A model generated the notes under the pieces. The model saw nothing but the letters and a program-made list of their open reading frames with translations, searched no databases and was not told where the DNA came from. A DNA stretch of 64,000 nucleotides from Picochlorum sp. 'celeri' (lineage: Eukaryota > Chlorophyta > Trebouxiophyceae), in contig JAACMV010000004.1 in NCBI GenBank assembly GCA_010909725.1, positions 744,001 to 808,000 of the forward strand. The letters run 5' to 3'. This document shows, piece after piece, positions 44,293-57,600 of this stretch. Every line of letters starts with the position of its first letter. Position 1 is the first letter of the stretch. A program made the position numbers and the translations under genes.

Positions 44293-44411
44293 TCATTGCA
44301 GGTTTTGTTTCTTTTTTTCTAAGTTTGATTGAATGCATAATGGTTACATCAAAATGATTTGCATGCCAGATGAAACTCGTGTGACAGCATGACCAAACCT
44401 GGAACTATTAC

Positions 44412-45748
44412 TTAAACCGGGGTGACTTCCTTCTCAGTGATGCGTTCATACACCTCTCTCACCTTCAGGCCGACGATAGTTTGGAAAAGTCCAGTTCCGT
44501 TATTTGAACCTGGGAAGCTGTTATTCTTCATCATCTGCTGGGTAATCTCTCCATAGAACTTGGCACTTGTGCTGGAGAGATGGCTTTCCAAGTAGATGAG
44601 TTCCTCAAGCTTGTCAAACTGGCCATCCATCTCCAAAACGCTCACTTCCTCTCCGTAGTAAGTATCTGGTCCATAATACATCTTGATGCCTGGGAAGCTG
44701 CATGTGAGCTTTCGGCCACATGGGATCCAGCTCACTGTTGACCCTTCGTCAAACAAGTAACTTGGGCTGAACAACTCCTTTCCTTCTTTCTGGATCAAAC
44801 GGACGCGGAGAACCTTGCCTTCTTTCTCATCTGGAATGAGTTGTGTTGGGAGCACTTCGATGATCACATCAGCCTTCTTCTTTTGTGGGTCGATGTAAGC
44901 ATCAAAGTCTGGCTTTCTGGCATCAATGGATGCCTTGATTGACTCCAAAGAGTGACCACGCTCCGCCATATCACGCTGAATCTTCCAAGCAAACTTAATT
45001 TCATCAGAAATATCAAGGTAAATACGGAAGTCAATCAAATCGTTGACACGGTCATCATAGAATGGGTGCAGGCCTTCGATGATCAAAATCTTTGGTGCCT
45101 CAGTCTTCTCTGGTGGATCCAAGAGGCCTGTAACGTGGTTATAAATTGGCTTATCTACAGACTGTCCACTCTTCAAAGCTTTCACCTGCAATGCAATAAA
45201 GAGAAAGCAGTCAGCGTACAAAATTCTTCTGGGGATACTAGAGGTTTGCCAGCTACATATACGTGATTTGAGGACCGTACCTGCTCATACATGAGGTCAA
45301 AGTTCTGAGCTTCTGGAGCCAAAGCGGTCACCTTTGCTTCTTTTCTGCCGTTGCGATCGAGGCTGTGGTAGTCATCAAGGCAAATTACTGTTGTCATATC
45401 ACTGATCAACGTGTTGCTGTCTGGATTTCCTCCTGCAGGTGGCTTTGGTGTTCCTCCAAAGATACCGGTGACTCTTCGCATGAATGTAGATTTGCCGCAT
45501 CCGGAATCAGCTGCGAGACCGATGACGACGACCTTATCATCTGCGGCTTTCACGACGACAGTGCCCTTGTTAGCGATGCGAGTTGCCTTTGGTGCTTTAA
45601 CAGCCATTGATCCCATAAATGGAGATGCCACCTTCAAATGGCCGGCATTGACACTTTTCAGAGCACCACGCTGGGACTGCACTTTTGGGCGCAAAGAGGT
45701 GCTTGCCAGGGCAACCGGCTTGCATGACTGGGCGGACATAGCAATCAT
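44412..45748 (-). CDS. PRK: Phosphoribulokinase (Calvin cycle)
   Basis: Exons 45748-45281 and 45185-44412, phase 0; 413 residues with a transit peptide of about 68. The P-loop GLAADSGCGKST (residues ~77-88) holds the first regulatory Cys; TVICLDDYHSLDR holds the second, so the thioredoxin-sensitive pair of the eukaryotic enzyme is intact. The catalytic and substrate parts include KILIIEGLHPFYDDRV, KIQRDMAERGHSLESI and VIIEVLPTQL. The C-terminus ERITEKEVTPV aligns with the usual end. It phosphorylates ribulose-5-phosphate to RuBP in the stroma and forms the inactive PRK-CP12-GAPDH complex in the dark. A start at 45739 is also possible but would only trim three residues. Confidence 0.97.
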
Positions 45749-46106
45749 TTTGTTGGATATTAAACTCAATCTATCAATGACAATGAGTTAGAATCAAGTC
45801 TGGTTCCGTCTCCGGAGTCAGAAGCCCATTATCCCGAACTCCGCCTTATCCTCCGAGTGGATCAACATCAACCAAGGGCGCCCTGGAGACAGTGCTCTCG
45901 AATTATTTTGGACAAAGTTGGCAATACCCACAGAAAAGCAAAAAGATTCCATTCATGCCGTACCATACTGCACGTGGTATAAACTCGAGCATGAAGTACA
46001 AAAGTATCAAGTATTCGTGGTGACGTAGGCATAAGACTATTCACAATTTAGGGCTCGTTCAAAACTGAAACGTGGTGTTCCTGAAATAGGAAACACTTTT
46101 GTCAGC
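45749..46106. other. Divergent intergenic region between PRK and the glycine-rich membrane protein
   Basis: About 358 bp carrying the promoter of a strongly expressed photosynthetic gene (PRK) and that of the gene reading right. No RNA structure seen. Confidence 0.4.
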
Positions 46107-47044
46107 ATGGCTCTGCAACCTAAATATGGTATTAGCACCATTACTAAAAATGGTCCATTTTTGAAATTGCGCCACAATCGGATCAAATCGGACAGGCTGA
46201 GAGTTTTCAGCGGTGGTGAGCCAGGCAATGATCTGGGTAGTCCCTCGCCAAAGAATGGAAAAGTGTGGCCAATAAGGCTTCTCAGCGATAAATCTCTTAG
46301 GAATGAATGGCTAGGTCTACTGATAACCGTTGGACTGACAAGTACAGTAAAATTTGTTCGAGAGGTATGATGGCTCTGTTGAAATGATAAGTATTTTTTG
46401 GTTTTTTCTTGGTGTGACGTTCATGATACTTTGATTTGCAGGTGGCCATGGGTTACACAAATAGAGATACATCTGATTCAAAGGATACTTCCCTCTTGGA
46501 CGTTCACTCGGATAGTTTGGACAATACAGTATTTGATGAGGCCTCTAATGATTCAAACAATGATAGACAAGAAGAAATTCAAGCAACCAATGAGAACAGC
46601 TCGTCGATTGATAGTTCGTCATTGAAATTAAAAGATGATGTAGTTGAAAATTCTCGAGACATCAGTATTCAAAAGGCTATGATCAATAAAGGTCATATTA
46701 GTATGCTTTCAGCACCTCTGTCTTCAGAGGAAATGTCCCAAAGGATTGAAAGAAATAGAAGACTGCGGAGTGAAATGTCATCAAAAGCAACAAGCTATCG
46801 CCAAGCACTGTCTCTGGGCTCTGACTTCGGGTATGGAAATAGTGATGGGGGTGATCCCGGCGGTGGTAGTGGCGGCGGTGGTGGTGGTAATGGCAATGAT
46901 GGCAGCAACAGTGATGATGATGACAATGAGACGAACAGGAACTTCCTTTTCCAAATGCTGGGCATGTTCGCTATTATAAGCCTTGTTGGAGTGTTTGTAA
47001 CCACGAGGGATCGCGAAGAGGAGCCTGGAAATGAGGGTGGTTGA
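46107..47044 (+). CDS. Unrecognised plastid-type protein with one C-terminal membrane helix
   Basis: Exons 46107-46364 and 46442-47044, phase 0; 286 residues. The first ~50 residues (MALQPKYGISTITKNGPFLK...) are basic with no acids, a likely transit peptide. A short hydrophobic segment (WLGLLITVGLTSTVKFV) lies at about 68-84. The middle is acidic and Ser/Asn/Asp-rich. A basic helix (SQRIERNRRLRSEMSS) precedes a glycine-rich run (GGDPGGGSGGGGGGNGNDG). A strong membrane helix (FLFQMLGMFAIISLVGVFV) sits near the C-terminus with a short acidic tail. No domain recognised. The position within a run of plastid genes fits a thylakoid or envelope protein, but that is inference. Confidence 0.65.
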
Positions 47045-47214
47045 TCTGTACGGTCAGAACCGGTGCCATCATGGCACTAAGGGTGCCAGCGCTGAATCTG
47101 ACGTGGCCTCCGCATAACAGGGCACCGGTCCTCTTTCGTTCGCGGATCCACCATTGGGCTGAATAGCAGTTCTGAGTGTTTTTTCTTTTTGATTGGGAAG
47201 GAAATAATGAAAAG

Positions 47215-48052
47215 ATGAAGGAGGAAATGGACGGGGAAGGGCCGCGAAACGCAGTTGAGATTCCTGACGTGGCGCAGGCAAGTGATGAAATGAGAAAGCA
47301 TTGGGAGCAAATTCAGGAAAATATGTTAAAAAGTTTCCCTAATACACTTCCTTTTGGAAATGGGGCAATGGCAGCTCCATTTCCGATGCCACCGGTGAGT
47401 CAAAGATTTCACTTCTGACGTCGTGGGAGATTCAGAATTCACCCCTGCTGAACCTTGACTCGTGATCGATATTCTGTAAATGCAGGCATTAATGCCACTT
47501 GCGATGATGCAAATGTCCAATTTAGCTTCGCTGTATTCCTCGGGACTGGTTGGAGGGGAAGTTCCCAGTGTCGAGCAGAAGACACAAACAGAAAATGCCA
47601 CAAACAACAATGATAAGACTCTTAGTGGCCTTAATCTCTTGGCATCGACGGTTGGACAACCCACTACGAATAATAACTTTCCTGGAATAAATAACCCTCT
47701 GGTATCTGAAAAGTATTCAGGAGATGCGAAAACTGGCAAGTCAGATTCGCAGCAAGCAAAGAGGTCTAGATCATTAAGTCTCACACAAGATCAGGATGCA
47801 GAGATATATTTGGACGAAGCTACTATCGCTGGTATGGACGAGAAAGATATTAAAAAACTCAGGAGAAAACAGTCGAATAGAGAGAGTGCCCGACGATCTA
47901 GGTTGCGGAAACAAGCTGAATGCGAACATCTTCAGAATGAGAATTTCACTCTGAAAGCAGAGGTTGATAGACTACGAAAAGAGCAAATTGAGCTCAAAAC
48001 TACAATAACAGTACTGCAATCTCAGCTTTTGGAGCTGCGAAAGCTCACATGA
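47215..48052 (+). CDS. bZIP transcription factor, G-box binding type
   Basis: Exons 47215-47394 and 47486-48052, phase 0; 248 residues. The basic region near residues 176-200 is [20 protein letters not shown], with the N-x7-R/K signature, followed by a leucine-rich coil ([20 protein letters not shown], then [12 protein letters not shown]). The basic region is nearly identical to plant GBF/G-group factors that bind CACGTG. The N-terminal half has a proline-rich segment (FPMPP) and a methionine-rich patch ([13 protein letters not shown]), which may be an activation region but differs from the GBF multifunctional mosaic region. Targets unknown. It ends 72 bp before the convergent CAS-like gene. 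Confidence 0.88.
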
Positions 48053-48124
48053 ATTTACAAGGGTTGGAATGCCAATATGCAAATAGAATGGTCAGCTATT
48101 TGCACAGTAGTAAGTCAGACTATC

Positions 48125-49729
48125 TCAACTGCTTGCATTCTTGGAGGACTTTGCGACAGTTTGCATCAAACTCTTCGGATAATTATAGATTGTTCTCAAG
48201 CTGCTTGCAATATTTTGGATGTCTTCCGCAAAATCTTCAGAAGAATCATAGCTCAGAAGACGAAGGACTATTGTCATCTCAACACCCAGAACACCGACAA
48301 ATCGCAGTACCTCGTGGAAATGTAATATAGCAAAAATCGCCGTACCTAAGCCACCAATGCCAGCAAAAGCGTAAGCTGGATTCTTGGCGATGGATTTGGT
48401 TTCTTCCGTCAACGTCTCTGCCCTATCTGCAGCTATAGCAAGTGGTCCATCTTCGTAAAACTCCCTACCATCAATCTTGAAACCCTGGCGCCGATATTTC
48501 GCAAAGCCACCATCCATGATGTAAACTTTTCTAACACCTGCTTTGTAGCAGGCTCTAGAAACATCCTTTGAGATTTTTCCATTGCTATCCATCACAATAA
48601 CAATCGTATCTCTGGATATCTTTGAAATGGATTTGATCTGTTCGGCTAAAATATCGGTTAGTAACATCTGACTGTTCGAAACTTGCCGAAGGATGGATGA
48701 TGATAGAGTGGGATAAGGAATGGCAACACCTTTCCCTCGTGCACCAAGTTTTAGAAGGGGAACTCCATTCTCCATTCGATTTCTTTCATCTCTGATGTCG
48801 ACGAGAACTGCATCTTTGTTTTGCAGAATATCCATGGCCTGTTCGGGCTGGAAAACTCCACTGTACCCACCATAAATAAAGGAGTAGCTAATGATCAACG
48901 ACACGCCCAAAACGATTGAAATCACTAAAGCATATCCATCAGGGTTTTGGCTGTATGCATCCAGAGCTCTGTCTACTGCTGAGAAAGCACTGGTCAATGT
49001 ATCCCTTGCTTCTGGGGGCACTTGATCCAACAAGGAATCTTGAGCTTTTTTAAGAGTATTAGAGATCTCATCGATGTCTTTTCCGGCCTCCAACTCGATC
49101 TGCTGGGCAAGCTGTCCCAAGCTTGATTGAATTGTGTCTATAGCTGAAGTCAACTGAACAGAGGTTGACGAGCCGGCTGAAACTATCTCAGTCTCGATGT
49201 TTGATATCTCGCCAGATATTTTGTTCAGAATATCAGAGATTGCTTTGTTGGCCGTATCCAAGTCCAGAGAGTCTTTCAAATTGAGAAATGCATCTTGGTT
49301 TGCAGACACATCTGGTACTTTCTCTGCTGGCGACAGGAGTGTCTCCTTAAGTGCAGCCATCTTCTGTCTTGTATCTTCAATCGACTCTATCAACTCTCCA
49401 CCCTCCTCATGAGCCAAAATCTCTGTTCCAGGAACTACTGACATGTCCGGGTTTTGGCCAGCCAGCGTTCTCCTTGGTCGATAGTCACCAGGAGAGACCT
49501 TTCTGCCCAGTCTAGAGTCGTGGAAAACATTTGGTTTTCTAACCTGTAAAGCACGGTAACAGATCACATCCATGTATCCAACTCAACGACGAGGAAACCA
49601 ATCTACATGGACTAGCAGGGAGAGAAAGGGCAGGCACCCCGTATCATCCACATTGAACGTAGGAAGTCACGCAAATTCGAAAGAGAATTGATATCATACC
49701 TTTCCGAGAGTGAGGCTACGACTCATCAT
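48125..49729 (-). CDS. CAS: Thylakoid rhodanese-like protein, CAS family candidate
   Basis: Exons 49729-49700 and 49543-48125 over a 156-bp intron; 482 residues. A basic transit-like N-terminus of ~40 residues (RKVSPGDYRPRRTLAGQ) is followed by a long helical region of about 160 residues rich in Ser, Asp and Gln. One membrane helix (ALVISIVLGVSLIISYSFIY) sits before a rhodanese domain (DILQNKDAVLVDIRDERNRM, then DTIVIVMDSNGKISKDV). No catalytic Cys is present at the expected loop, as in the chloroplast calcium sensor CAS; the position reads MDSNGK. A second hydrophobic segment near the C-terminus (AYAFAGIGGLGTAIFAILHF) is more like TROL. CAS affects stomatal and photoacclimation calcium signals. 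CAS versus TROL is not settled. Confidence 0.72.
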
Positions 49730-50054
49730 GCGAAAAATAAATCAGATAAGTAGAGCTAAACAGGATAAAACGTCGAACCCAAATGTATTGATCCGCGAAT
49801 ACGTGAGACTCGCGGAATAATTGACTATTACTTTCTTTCAACACATCACAATACCATTGAGTCTCTTTCAGTCACAGTTGGTGGGATAGTTTTGAATGCC
49901 AATAAAAGATTGTGCTTGCGATTTCCCACAAGCCAACCGTGGTTGATGGGATAGATATCTAGGAGCCCTCTGGCCTCTGATTTGACCGATCGAACTGGCG
50001 AAATTTTGTGTCTTCCTGAGGCCTTCATTCCAGAATTCCGCATCAAGAAGGAAC
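49730..50054. other. Divergent intergenic region between the CAS-like gene and PUS3
   Basis: About 325 bp between outward-reading genes. AT-rich with no recognised RNA. The TCGAACCC near 49782 resembles part of a B box but has no matching tRNA structure around it. Confidence 0.4.
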
Positions 50055-51604
50055 ATGTTGAGTGTTCGTCCTTTGTCAGATTTAGATCAAATTGAATATT
50101 CTGAGATTTGGAAGCTTGATTTGCGTCACATTGTTGCCATGCCACAAGTCACTTGGGGAACCTGTCAGAAAGTTTATGAGGTATTGGTTCCGGGATCGAA
50201 ATATTCGAGTGATAAAGCAGCACAATTAGCATCTATCATGCGAAAGTTTTCTGATGAACTCCTCCAGCAATCTCCAGAAACGCGGAGGCGTGAACCAGGT
50301 GAGGGAAGGGAAACTGCTGCTTAGTAGTGGCCCAACAGACACCATTAATCATTGTAACTGCTGAGATTCCTGATCGATTCGCAATTCTTGCAGACGATAA
50401 GAAATCACAACGAGATATTGATTTTTCCAAGTACCAGAAGCGGCATATCGCACTGGATATTGCTTACCAAGGTTTTGAATACCATGGATTTGCAAGGCAG
50501 GATGGGATAAACAAGACTATTGAAGAGGAATTGTTCTCAGCTATGCGTAAAACAAGACTGATTCCCAGTGGGATGACATGGAAAGAATTATCCTATTCTA
50601 GAGGTGGAAGGACAGACAAAGGAGTTAGCGCAGCGGGGCAAGTCATCGCCTTGGAGGTCAGGTCAAGAGCACTGTTGGGTGAGGGCTCCATCTCAGAAGA
50701 AATGGAGTTCGATTATCCGGCAATTCTTAATAAGGTACTCAACCCGGAAATACGTGTTCTAGGGTGGAAAACTGTTGAGCCATCTTTTAGTGCTAGATTT
50801 AGTGCCAGGAGCAGGGAATATAAGTATTTCTTCATTGAGGAAAACCAAGAGTTGGATGTTCCTGCAATGCAGAAAGCAGCGAAATATTTAGTTGGCGAGC
50901 ATGACTTTCGCAACTTTTGCAAGGCTGATATTCCAACAGTTTCAAACTTTGTACGGAAGATATTGTCGGCCTCCCTTCACAGAACAAGCTCATTGAAACT
51001 GGGAAACTTTACAGGTGTTGAACTTCATATAGAAGGGACAGCATTTCTCTGGCACCAGGTCTGTGTGATACTTATGATGAAGTCGCATAATGATCACAAT
51101 ATTGCCAACTGTTTCTTCTTACTCTGTAGATAAGGTGCATTGCCGCAGTTCTTCATGCGGTTGGGAAAGGATTGGAGCCTCCAGAAGTTGTACGAGACCT
51201 CCTGGACACGCAAACAAACGATAGAAAGCCGCAATATTCGATGGCTTCAGAACAACCGTTGCTGCTCAATCAGTGTTCGTATGAAGGACTGTGCTTTAAT
51301 AGATCCGAGCAAGTAGCATCATTGGTGAATAAGGAGATGTCAATGGAAATTTCGAGGTGAGTCCTTTATAAAGCTTACTGAATACCATGGCCATTCGGCT
51401 GACTCTGGATGTTTGTTCGTATGTAGACTTCTTAGCAGAGCTCTTCTACTTGTTAGAATGCGTGAAAGAGTTATGAATGCTCCCATCACGAACCATTCAA
51501 AAACTATTGGTTCGAAAAAGCCGCATAATTACATCCCACTATTGAAAAGAATGAGGGAACCCAGCATCGAGGAGAGGCTTTTGCGCTATCAGCACTCGTC
51601 TTAA
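50055..51604 (+). CDS. PUS3: tRNA pseudouridine(38/39) synthase PUS3/DEG1
   Basis: Four exons, 50055-50298, 50394-51058, 51130-51356 and 51427-51604; junctions keep frame and give 437 residues. The TruA-family core has HIALDIAYQGFEYHGFARQ, the catalytic Asp in YSRGGRTDKGVSAAGQ, FSARFSARSREYKYFF, and the motif III region HDFRNFCKADI. The Deg1 branch is supported by this RNFCK string and by the long C-terminal tail with PLLKRMREPSIEER. It converts U38/U39 in the anticodon arm of many tRNAs. For intron 1, I chose the acceptor TTCTTGCAG at 50391-50393, which gives the smoother sequence EPDDKKSQRD; a nearer AACAG acceptor would add about 17 residues. Confidence 0.9.
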
Positions 51605-51665
51605 ACATGTAAAGCCATTTGCCTTCATCTTATTTATAATGATTGTTCGCTATTAAAATTCGTCT

Positions 51666-54600
51666 ATGGAGCGGCTCCTCGAAGCCGTACTAGGGTCCTT
51701 CCTTCGAGACTACGTGCATTCGTCAAAAGAAACTGAGAGTGGGGCCTTCAAAGCTTCGTGGACTGCTCGCGGCATCTCGCTGCACGACATTAATCTCAAT
51801 ATCAATAAAATCAATTTGCCAAGGGTGAATTTACGAAAAGCAACTGCAAAGTCTCTTGAAGTGAAAATTCCCTGGGCTTCCTTAGCAACACAGGCCATTG
51901 AGGTATGGGTTTGAGTTTTCCATAGATTCGTCGTCCAGTTTGTATCCGATGCGATGTTATAACCTAATGCACTGGATTGAATTATCAGGTACACATAGTG
52001 GGCGTTGAATTGACAGCAGATGGAGACGTGACAGTTTCAAAGTCTGTTGAAGCTCCATTAGCAAAGCCATGGGACAACTGGCCAGATCCATCAGATTGTA
52101 GGAATTCATCGAGTAGTGGTGACTCTGGCGGTGGTTGGGTTGGTGAAAGTATTCAATCTAGATTGCTGCGAACTGCACTTCAGATCTCTGTTTTTGTTGA
52201 TGGAGTATCAATTTTTGTCCATGATGGGCCTGACAGCTTCACCTGCCAAGTTGGCTCTTTTAGTTTGACCAACCTGGTGCTCGACGAATTACTAGATTTT
52301 GTGAAGAATCCTAGATGCTGGTTCAATAAGGGCTTGTGTCTTCGAAGTGCAGATATTGTGTGGAACAAGTCAGGCACAGTGGTTGCAAGATTGTCTGTGG
52401 ACTCTATCCAGATTTCAGCACTGCTGCCTTCACGTCTTTTCATCTCGACTGACAAGCATGAGGACCAGTTTCTAATCCCACTGGGTGTGGAAGTCTCAAC
52501 CATTGACTTGGATCTTTTTGATGGATTCTTTGAAGCTTTCAGAAAGAAGATCCAGGCTGCAGGCAAGGAGAATGGAAACATCGTGAATGATTCTGATCGT
52601 AATTACTTCCAATCCTTCTCGTCATTCATGAATTATAATGGAATAGCGTGGGCTTTAGACTGGGGTCTGACCATCTTGACAATCAAAGTAAATGTACACC
52701 TTGGTGATTTGCATCAAGATGGGTTTGCTTTGCCAGATAAGAATTTGCTGACAATACTGTTTCAGAACATCATTCACCGTTGCAGTCTAGAGGGAAGAAT
52801 TATCGAGATGTTATTTGCACTGGGTTCGACATCGATGAGATTTCAAGATAGGAAGAGAGACAAGGCCTACAGTATATTTTCAGCCATCCCATTCCATGAT
52901 CTTGAAACTGAGCATGCCATCACTGCAACTATTCGATCAGACCCATTCGAGGAAACCATTTTAAAACTCAACTGCACGAAAATTGATGTGAATATTCCAT
53001 GGGAATGTGAAGCATATGGCATCCATATCATGAATACTCTGAGGGATGAATTTCCAGCATCCTCGAGGGAATCTCAAGATGAAAGGCCCTCAGTTGCTCG
53101 TAAGCTCTTCTCTGAAGTCGCAGTTGAAATACATGATCTAGATATTGGTATTTCAAATCAAGATGATAGGTTGTCACTCGTTTTGAAAAATGTGCATTTG
53201 AGCAGAGACATGAGTGGAAGTGTGAATGCTGCTGCCTATTTAATTTTTGCCCATCTCTCTAGTTCGTCGGATAGGGGAACAGCCACAGAGAAGATATCTA
53301 ATTCAGTCCATTTTTGCTTTGAAGTGACTTCTGATGGTTGGAAATATTCATGGGATCCTTTAAGAGTTTGCGTGAAAACTGGTTCAGCCTTGGCACGGTT
53401 GACCTCCTGCTTGACAGGGAATCAAAATTGTCACAAGTTCCCATCGCTGCCTGTTTCGATCAAAATTGAGATCGGTTCTGATGGATTCACATCTAATGCT
53501 TGGGGAAACGATGATCAGATGAGTGTCTCTTCAACAATGGACTTAACTCTTGGCATTGATGATCAAGCATTGTCTTTTCATTCAAGTTTTGATATTGAAA
53601 AAGCAGACAACGTAATGTCGATATTTTTGGGCGCTTCTGAGATTGACTTGGTTAAGTGTTCCAGTGATCATCAGAGGAGCATATTGCGCATCTTTTTGAG
53701 TGACGTGATCTTGAGACACAGCAAGACGTCCAAATCATGCCTTTTAGGGTGCATTGCAATTGATGCTCTAGCCATATCTTCGGACTTCTCTTCGATGTTC
53801 CTCATATTCGAGTATTTTTCTCTACATTATAGCCAGAATTCACCATCTTCGGGAAAAGAGTCGACGGGCAATCACAACCAGCATGAAAATTTCAGGGTTG
53901 AAACGTTCTCGTTGACGCTGAGAAGCAGCAGCCAAAAGGATGCATTGTGCATTTGGCTGAGTGACGCGAGCTTCGTGAAAGAGCTCGATATAGAACATTT
54001 TCATATTCAAGATGGGGGAATACATCTCAAAAGGGGGCATGATGTGATCGAATGCCTTTCTTTTGCAAGGTTCGATTGATGCTTTTAAAGAATTGCACTT
54101 CATCTCAGGGTTTACACTATCCAGTTACAATGCAGGTCCAACCCATTATCTCCTATGACCAAAGCAACAATGAAGTCTAGCAATCCAGGGGAAATTGATC
54201 GAGACTTGGAGGTTCTTGATCTCGAAATCAAGGTTTACCCTTGCATGCCAATCTTCCTAGGTGAAGTGATAGCAATGAAGAACTGCTTGCAAAATACATG
54301 GAAGAATATAACATTATCTATGAATCCCTCCAAGATCCGAAAGTCCCATTGCTCTATCCAGTCATCTATGATGGTTCGGATTAGATCTCTTGATGTATCT
54401 CTGCAGGATGAATCAAGCAGTGCTGAGATCCAACTTGGGGTTCACTTAAGAGAAGTTTGTGTGCATTACATCCAGAAGAGTCTTATCAGCAAGCGATTCT
54501 GGCTTGACAGTATTTTAAATACTGAAAACGATGCGAAATTGCTTACTTGGATAGAATCAGGATCAGTTTCGACCTCAGGTAAGGTGACTAGGTTCCATTG

Positions 54601-57600
54601 TATTAGGATTGAACGCTCCTCACATGATGCTGATTTTCAGGGAATTCTGGCCATGCTACCCCTCTAGTTTTGCCATTCTCGCTCTTTCTGAGTGCATATA
54701 CGTGGCCGATTGGGAATAGAAAATTTATATCTGCTTCCACCTCTCATGTTGTGTTCCAAGTTGATGTCAACAGTTTGAAAGATATTTCATCCATGCTAAG
54801 ATCGTATTCATCCAGCAGCAAAATACATGACAATGAATATTGCCCAGATAATGAAGTTCTGAAAATGTTTCACAGCGATGACGATCTTCGTTCGAGACCG
54901 TCTCTACTTTCAAGGACCTGTGATCGCAAAATTTTTGATGCTGAAGTATCAGTAGAAATCGTTGTCCATGACATCAGTGCATACTCATTCTCTTGGACAT
55001 ATCGCCATCCCAGGAGTGTCAATCGGTTACACTTCAAGGTAACGGAATAACCACTGTCGACCGATTGAGAGGTACAAATTTGCCAACGAATGCTATGTTT
55101 GACTTGTAGGAATTAGCCATCATGCCTGCTTTCATTGGATCATGCTTCAAACTATCATGCATAGGCCCACTCCAGGACAAGGAAGTTGTCATAGCAGCTT
55201 TTACGGTGGATTCAACTGATTTTATGCTACGTTTGAAGACCGTGCAACCCAGTTGTGGATGGTGCCTATCCTGGGACAAGAAGATGGAAGAAGATGATTT
55301 GATTTTACTTTTGAAATCGATCTCGATTTTTTCCTCTGATGCCGATCTCAGACATTCTCCTCTCAACTGTTCGGTTTCATTCTCGTTTATAGCGCATAAA
55401 ATAACCGCAACGTTTCTTGCAATCAGCTGGCCATTTGGAGAATGTCTGGGTGGTCATGTAGGAGTGAATGTCCTATCAGAGTTCTCCTGGCTCGAGCCGA
55501 ATATTTCCATGACTTCATACCATCAGCTAATAGAGATTTCAGGCTCAGGAAAATTTTTCGTAGACTACACTGATCCGTTTGATTTCACCCCCTTGCGATT
55601 AATGGACTGTCCAGACTTGACTGCCAGCTATACATTCATGCTGCAAGACAGGGAGAGTTCATCACAGGACAATGGCGAATCGCTTACCTGTGGTGCAACG
55701 GAAACTGTGGAGACTCACACTCTATGCCTTGATACTAACTCAAGAATCAATCTGATCACAAGCAGATATGTGTTGTACGATCTCCGACATCTATGGAAAC
55801 TGGCCTCAGAGGAGTTCCCCTTCTATCCCTTGAAAATCAGGAATAATTCGTCATCCCAGGTATCGATAAAGCAATTAGGATGCTCTGAAGAGATCAGATT
55901 AGGGAGAAATGGTGATAAATGGTATCCACTGCGTCACAATAAACCGAAATTCCTCCAGTTTTCATGTCAATCCCAGTCAAAAACTACCTGGTCCAGAGGA
56001 GTCTATGTACGTGTACATGTTTTGCTCTTCAAGGTTTGAACCACGGAACTGAGTAATAGAGTATCGAATTTATGCAGATTTTGAAAGAAGAACAATGTTT
56101 GCGCATAAACATTCCCCCAACAGTGGTATTGAGTGTGAAGATTGTTCGAACTCATTCAGATGGGGTGATTGTGACTTTAAATGATGGGCTTCATCTCAAA
56201 AACTCGACAACCAAGCTCACATTCGTCTGCCTAAATGGTCAAGAACTGCGCTTAGATCCCGGCCAAAAGTGCTCTGTGCCGTCGACAGAATGCGAATTGA
56301 TGATCAAGCTTAGCAATGGATGGTCAAACAGATTTTGTTTGGACAGTGAATCCAAGGTACGTCTGCCTCCATGGAAATGATAATTTTATGAATGCACCTG
56401 GTTGCAAGCAGTACACGCACATAATATGTATATATATGGTGGATGACTGAATGCTATCTGCGCAGATCGTGGAGGCTGAGAATCCCACAGAGACACTTGA
56501 TATTGACACTTTCCCAACACCACCTGTGCTCATCAACAGTGGACGCTGTGCTTCGGACTGCGTCTATCATATTTGCTACCCAGTGACGTTAAAGAACTCG
56601 CTAGATCAAAACTTGGCCATCTCTGGAAGGGCAGATACGGCAGAAACTCGAATACTGCTCAAAGAATCATCCATGGACTTGATTCTCAGAGAATCTGGTG
56701 GAAAGGTGTGCACTTTGTCTCGAGAAGATCGACAAGCTAGAGAGGACTTCATCGGACTCTTCTGTCCGGGTTACGCTACACAGGAAGGAGGCGACAGTAG
56801 AAATCAAATATCGCACCTCACACAATCAGAAATTTTGGCTCCTGCTCCAGGTCAGTGGACACGTCTATCACTTCCCCCAGAATATGTCGAGAGGGATGGA
56901 AAGACCCCCACTAACGTGATTTTGCAATCATGCATCACACCGTACAACACATTAGAGCTGAAATTTTCGAACGAATTGTACCTTTGCAATACCACATGCA
57001 GAACTGTGAAGTTTTTGGTACGTAGTAATTCTACCTTTGTGTTCAAAGTAGTGGTATATTTAAAAGCTTACTCGATCCTGTCCCATATTCTTGCAGATGG
57101 ATAGTGGTGAGGTTTTGGTACTCCCTTCCCAGACTTCAGGTATCAATGCACCAATGGCGAACTATCTCAGGGTGGCGATTAGTCCATCGCAGGACTCTGG
57201 CGATGTTTGGTACACAACTTCGACCATCGATGTTACTATGTCATCTCAGATGATTATCGATGCGACGGATCAGGATATCCAGCAGTCAGTGAAGCTATTT
57301 ATTGATATTGATATAGCCAGCCAATGTCCTTCAAAGATCGTGCTGAAACCTTTTTACTATATCACGAACTTGACCTCTTTCGTCCTCTCGCACGGCGTTG
57401 AGAAGGTTTCTGAAACCGAGACGAAACCACTGCTCTACCCACTGGACCTCAGGGCTCAAACGATCAAAATCAAACAGATGAAGCACAAAAAAGATGGTAA
57501 AATGATCCTCGTTGGCTACCTGATGTTGCCACTACTAGAGAAGGATCGGCTTGATGGAAACACAGAAGGCCTCACTTGCAAGACGGTCCGAAAACCCGAC

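Noticed and set aside
46858..46925. Triplet (GGT/GGC) run as a microsatellite
   Set aside because: It stays in frame inside the 46107-47044 protein as a Gly-rich linker and is interrupted often, so it is reported with the gene.
49780..49800. Possible tRNA B box (GGGTTCGAC on the minus strand)
   Set aside because: The last two consensus bases fail and no acceptor or anticodon stem pairs around it.
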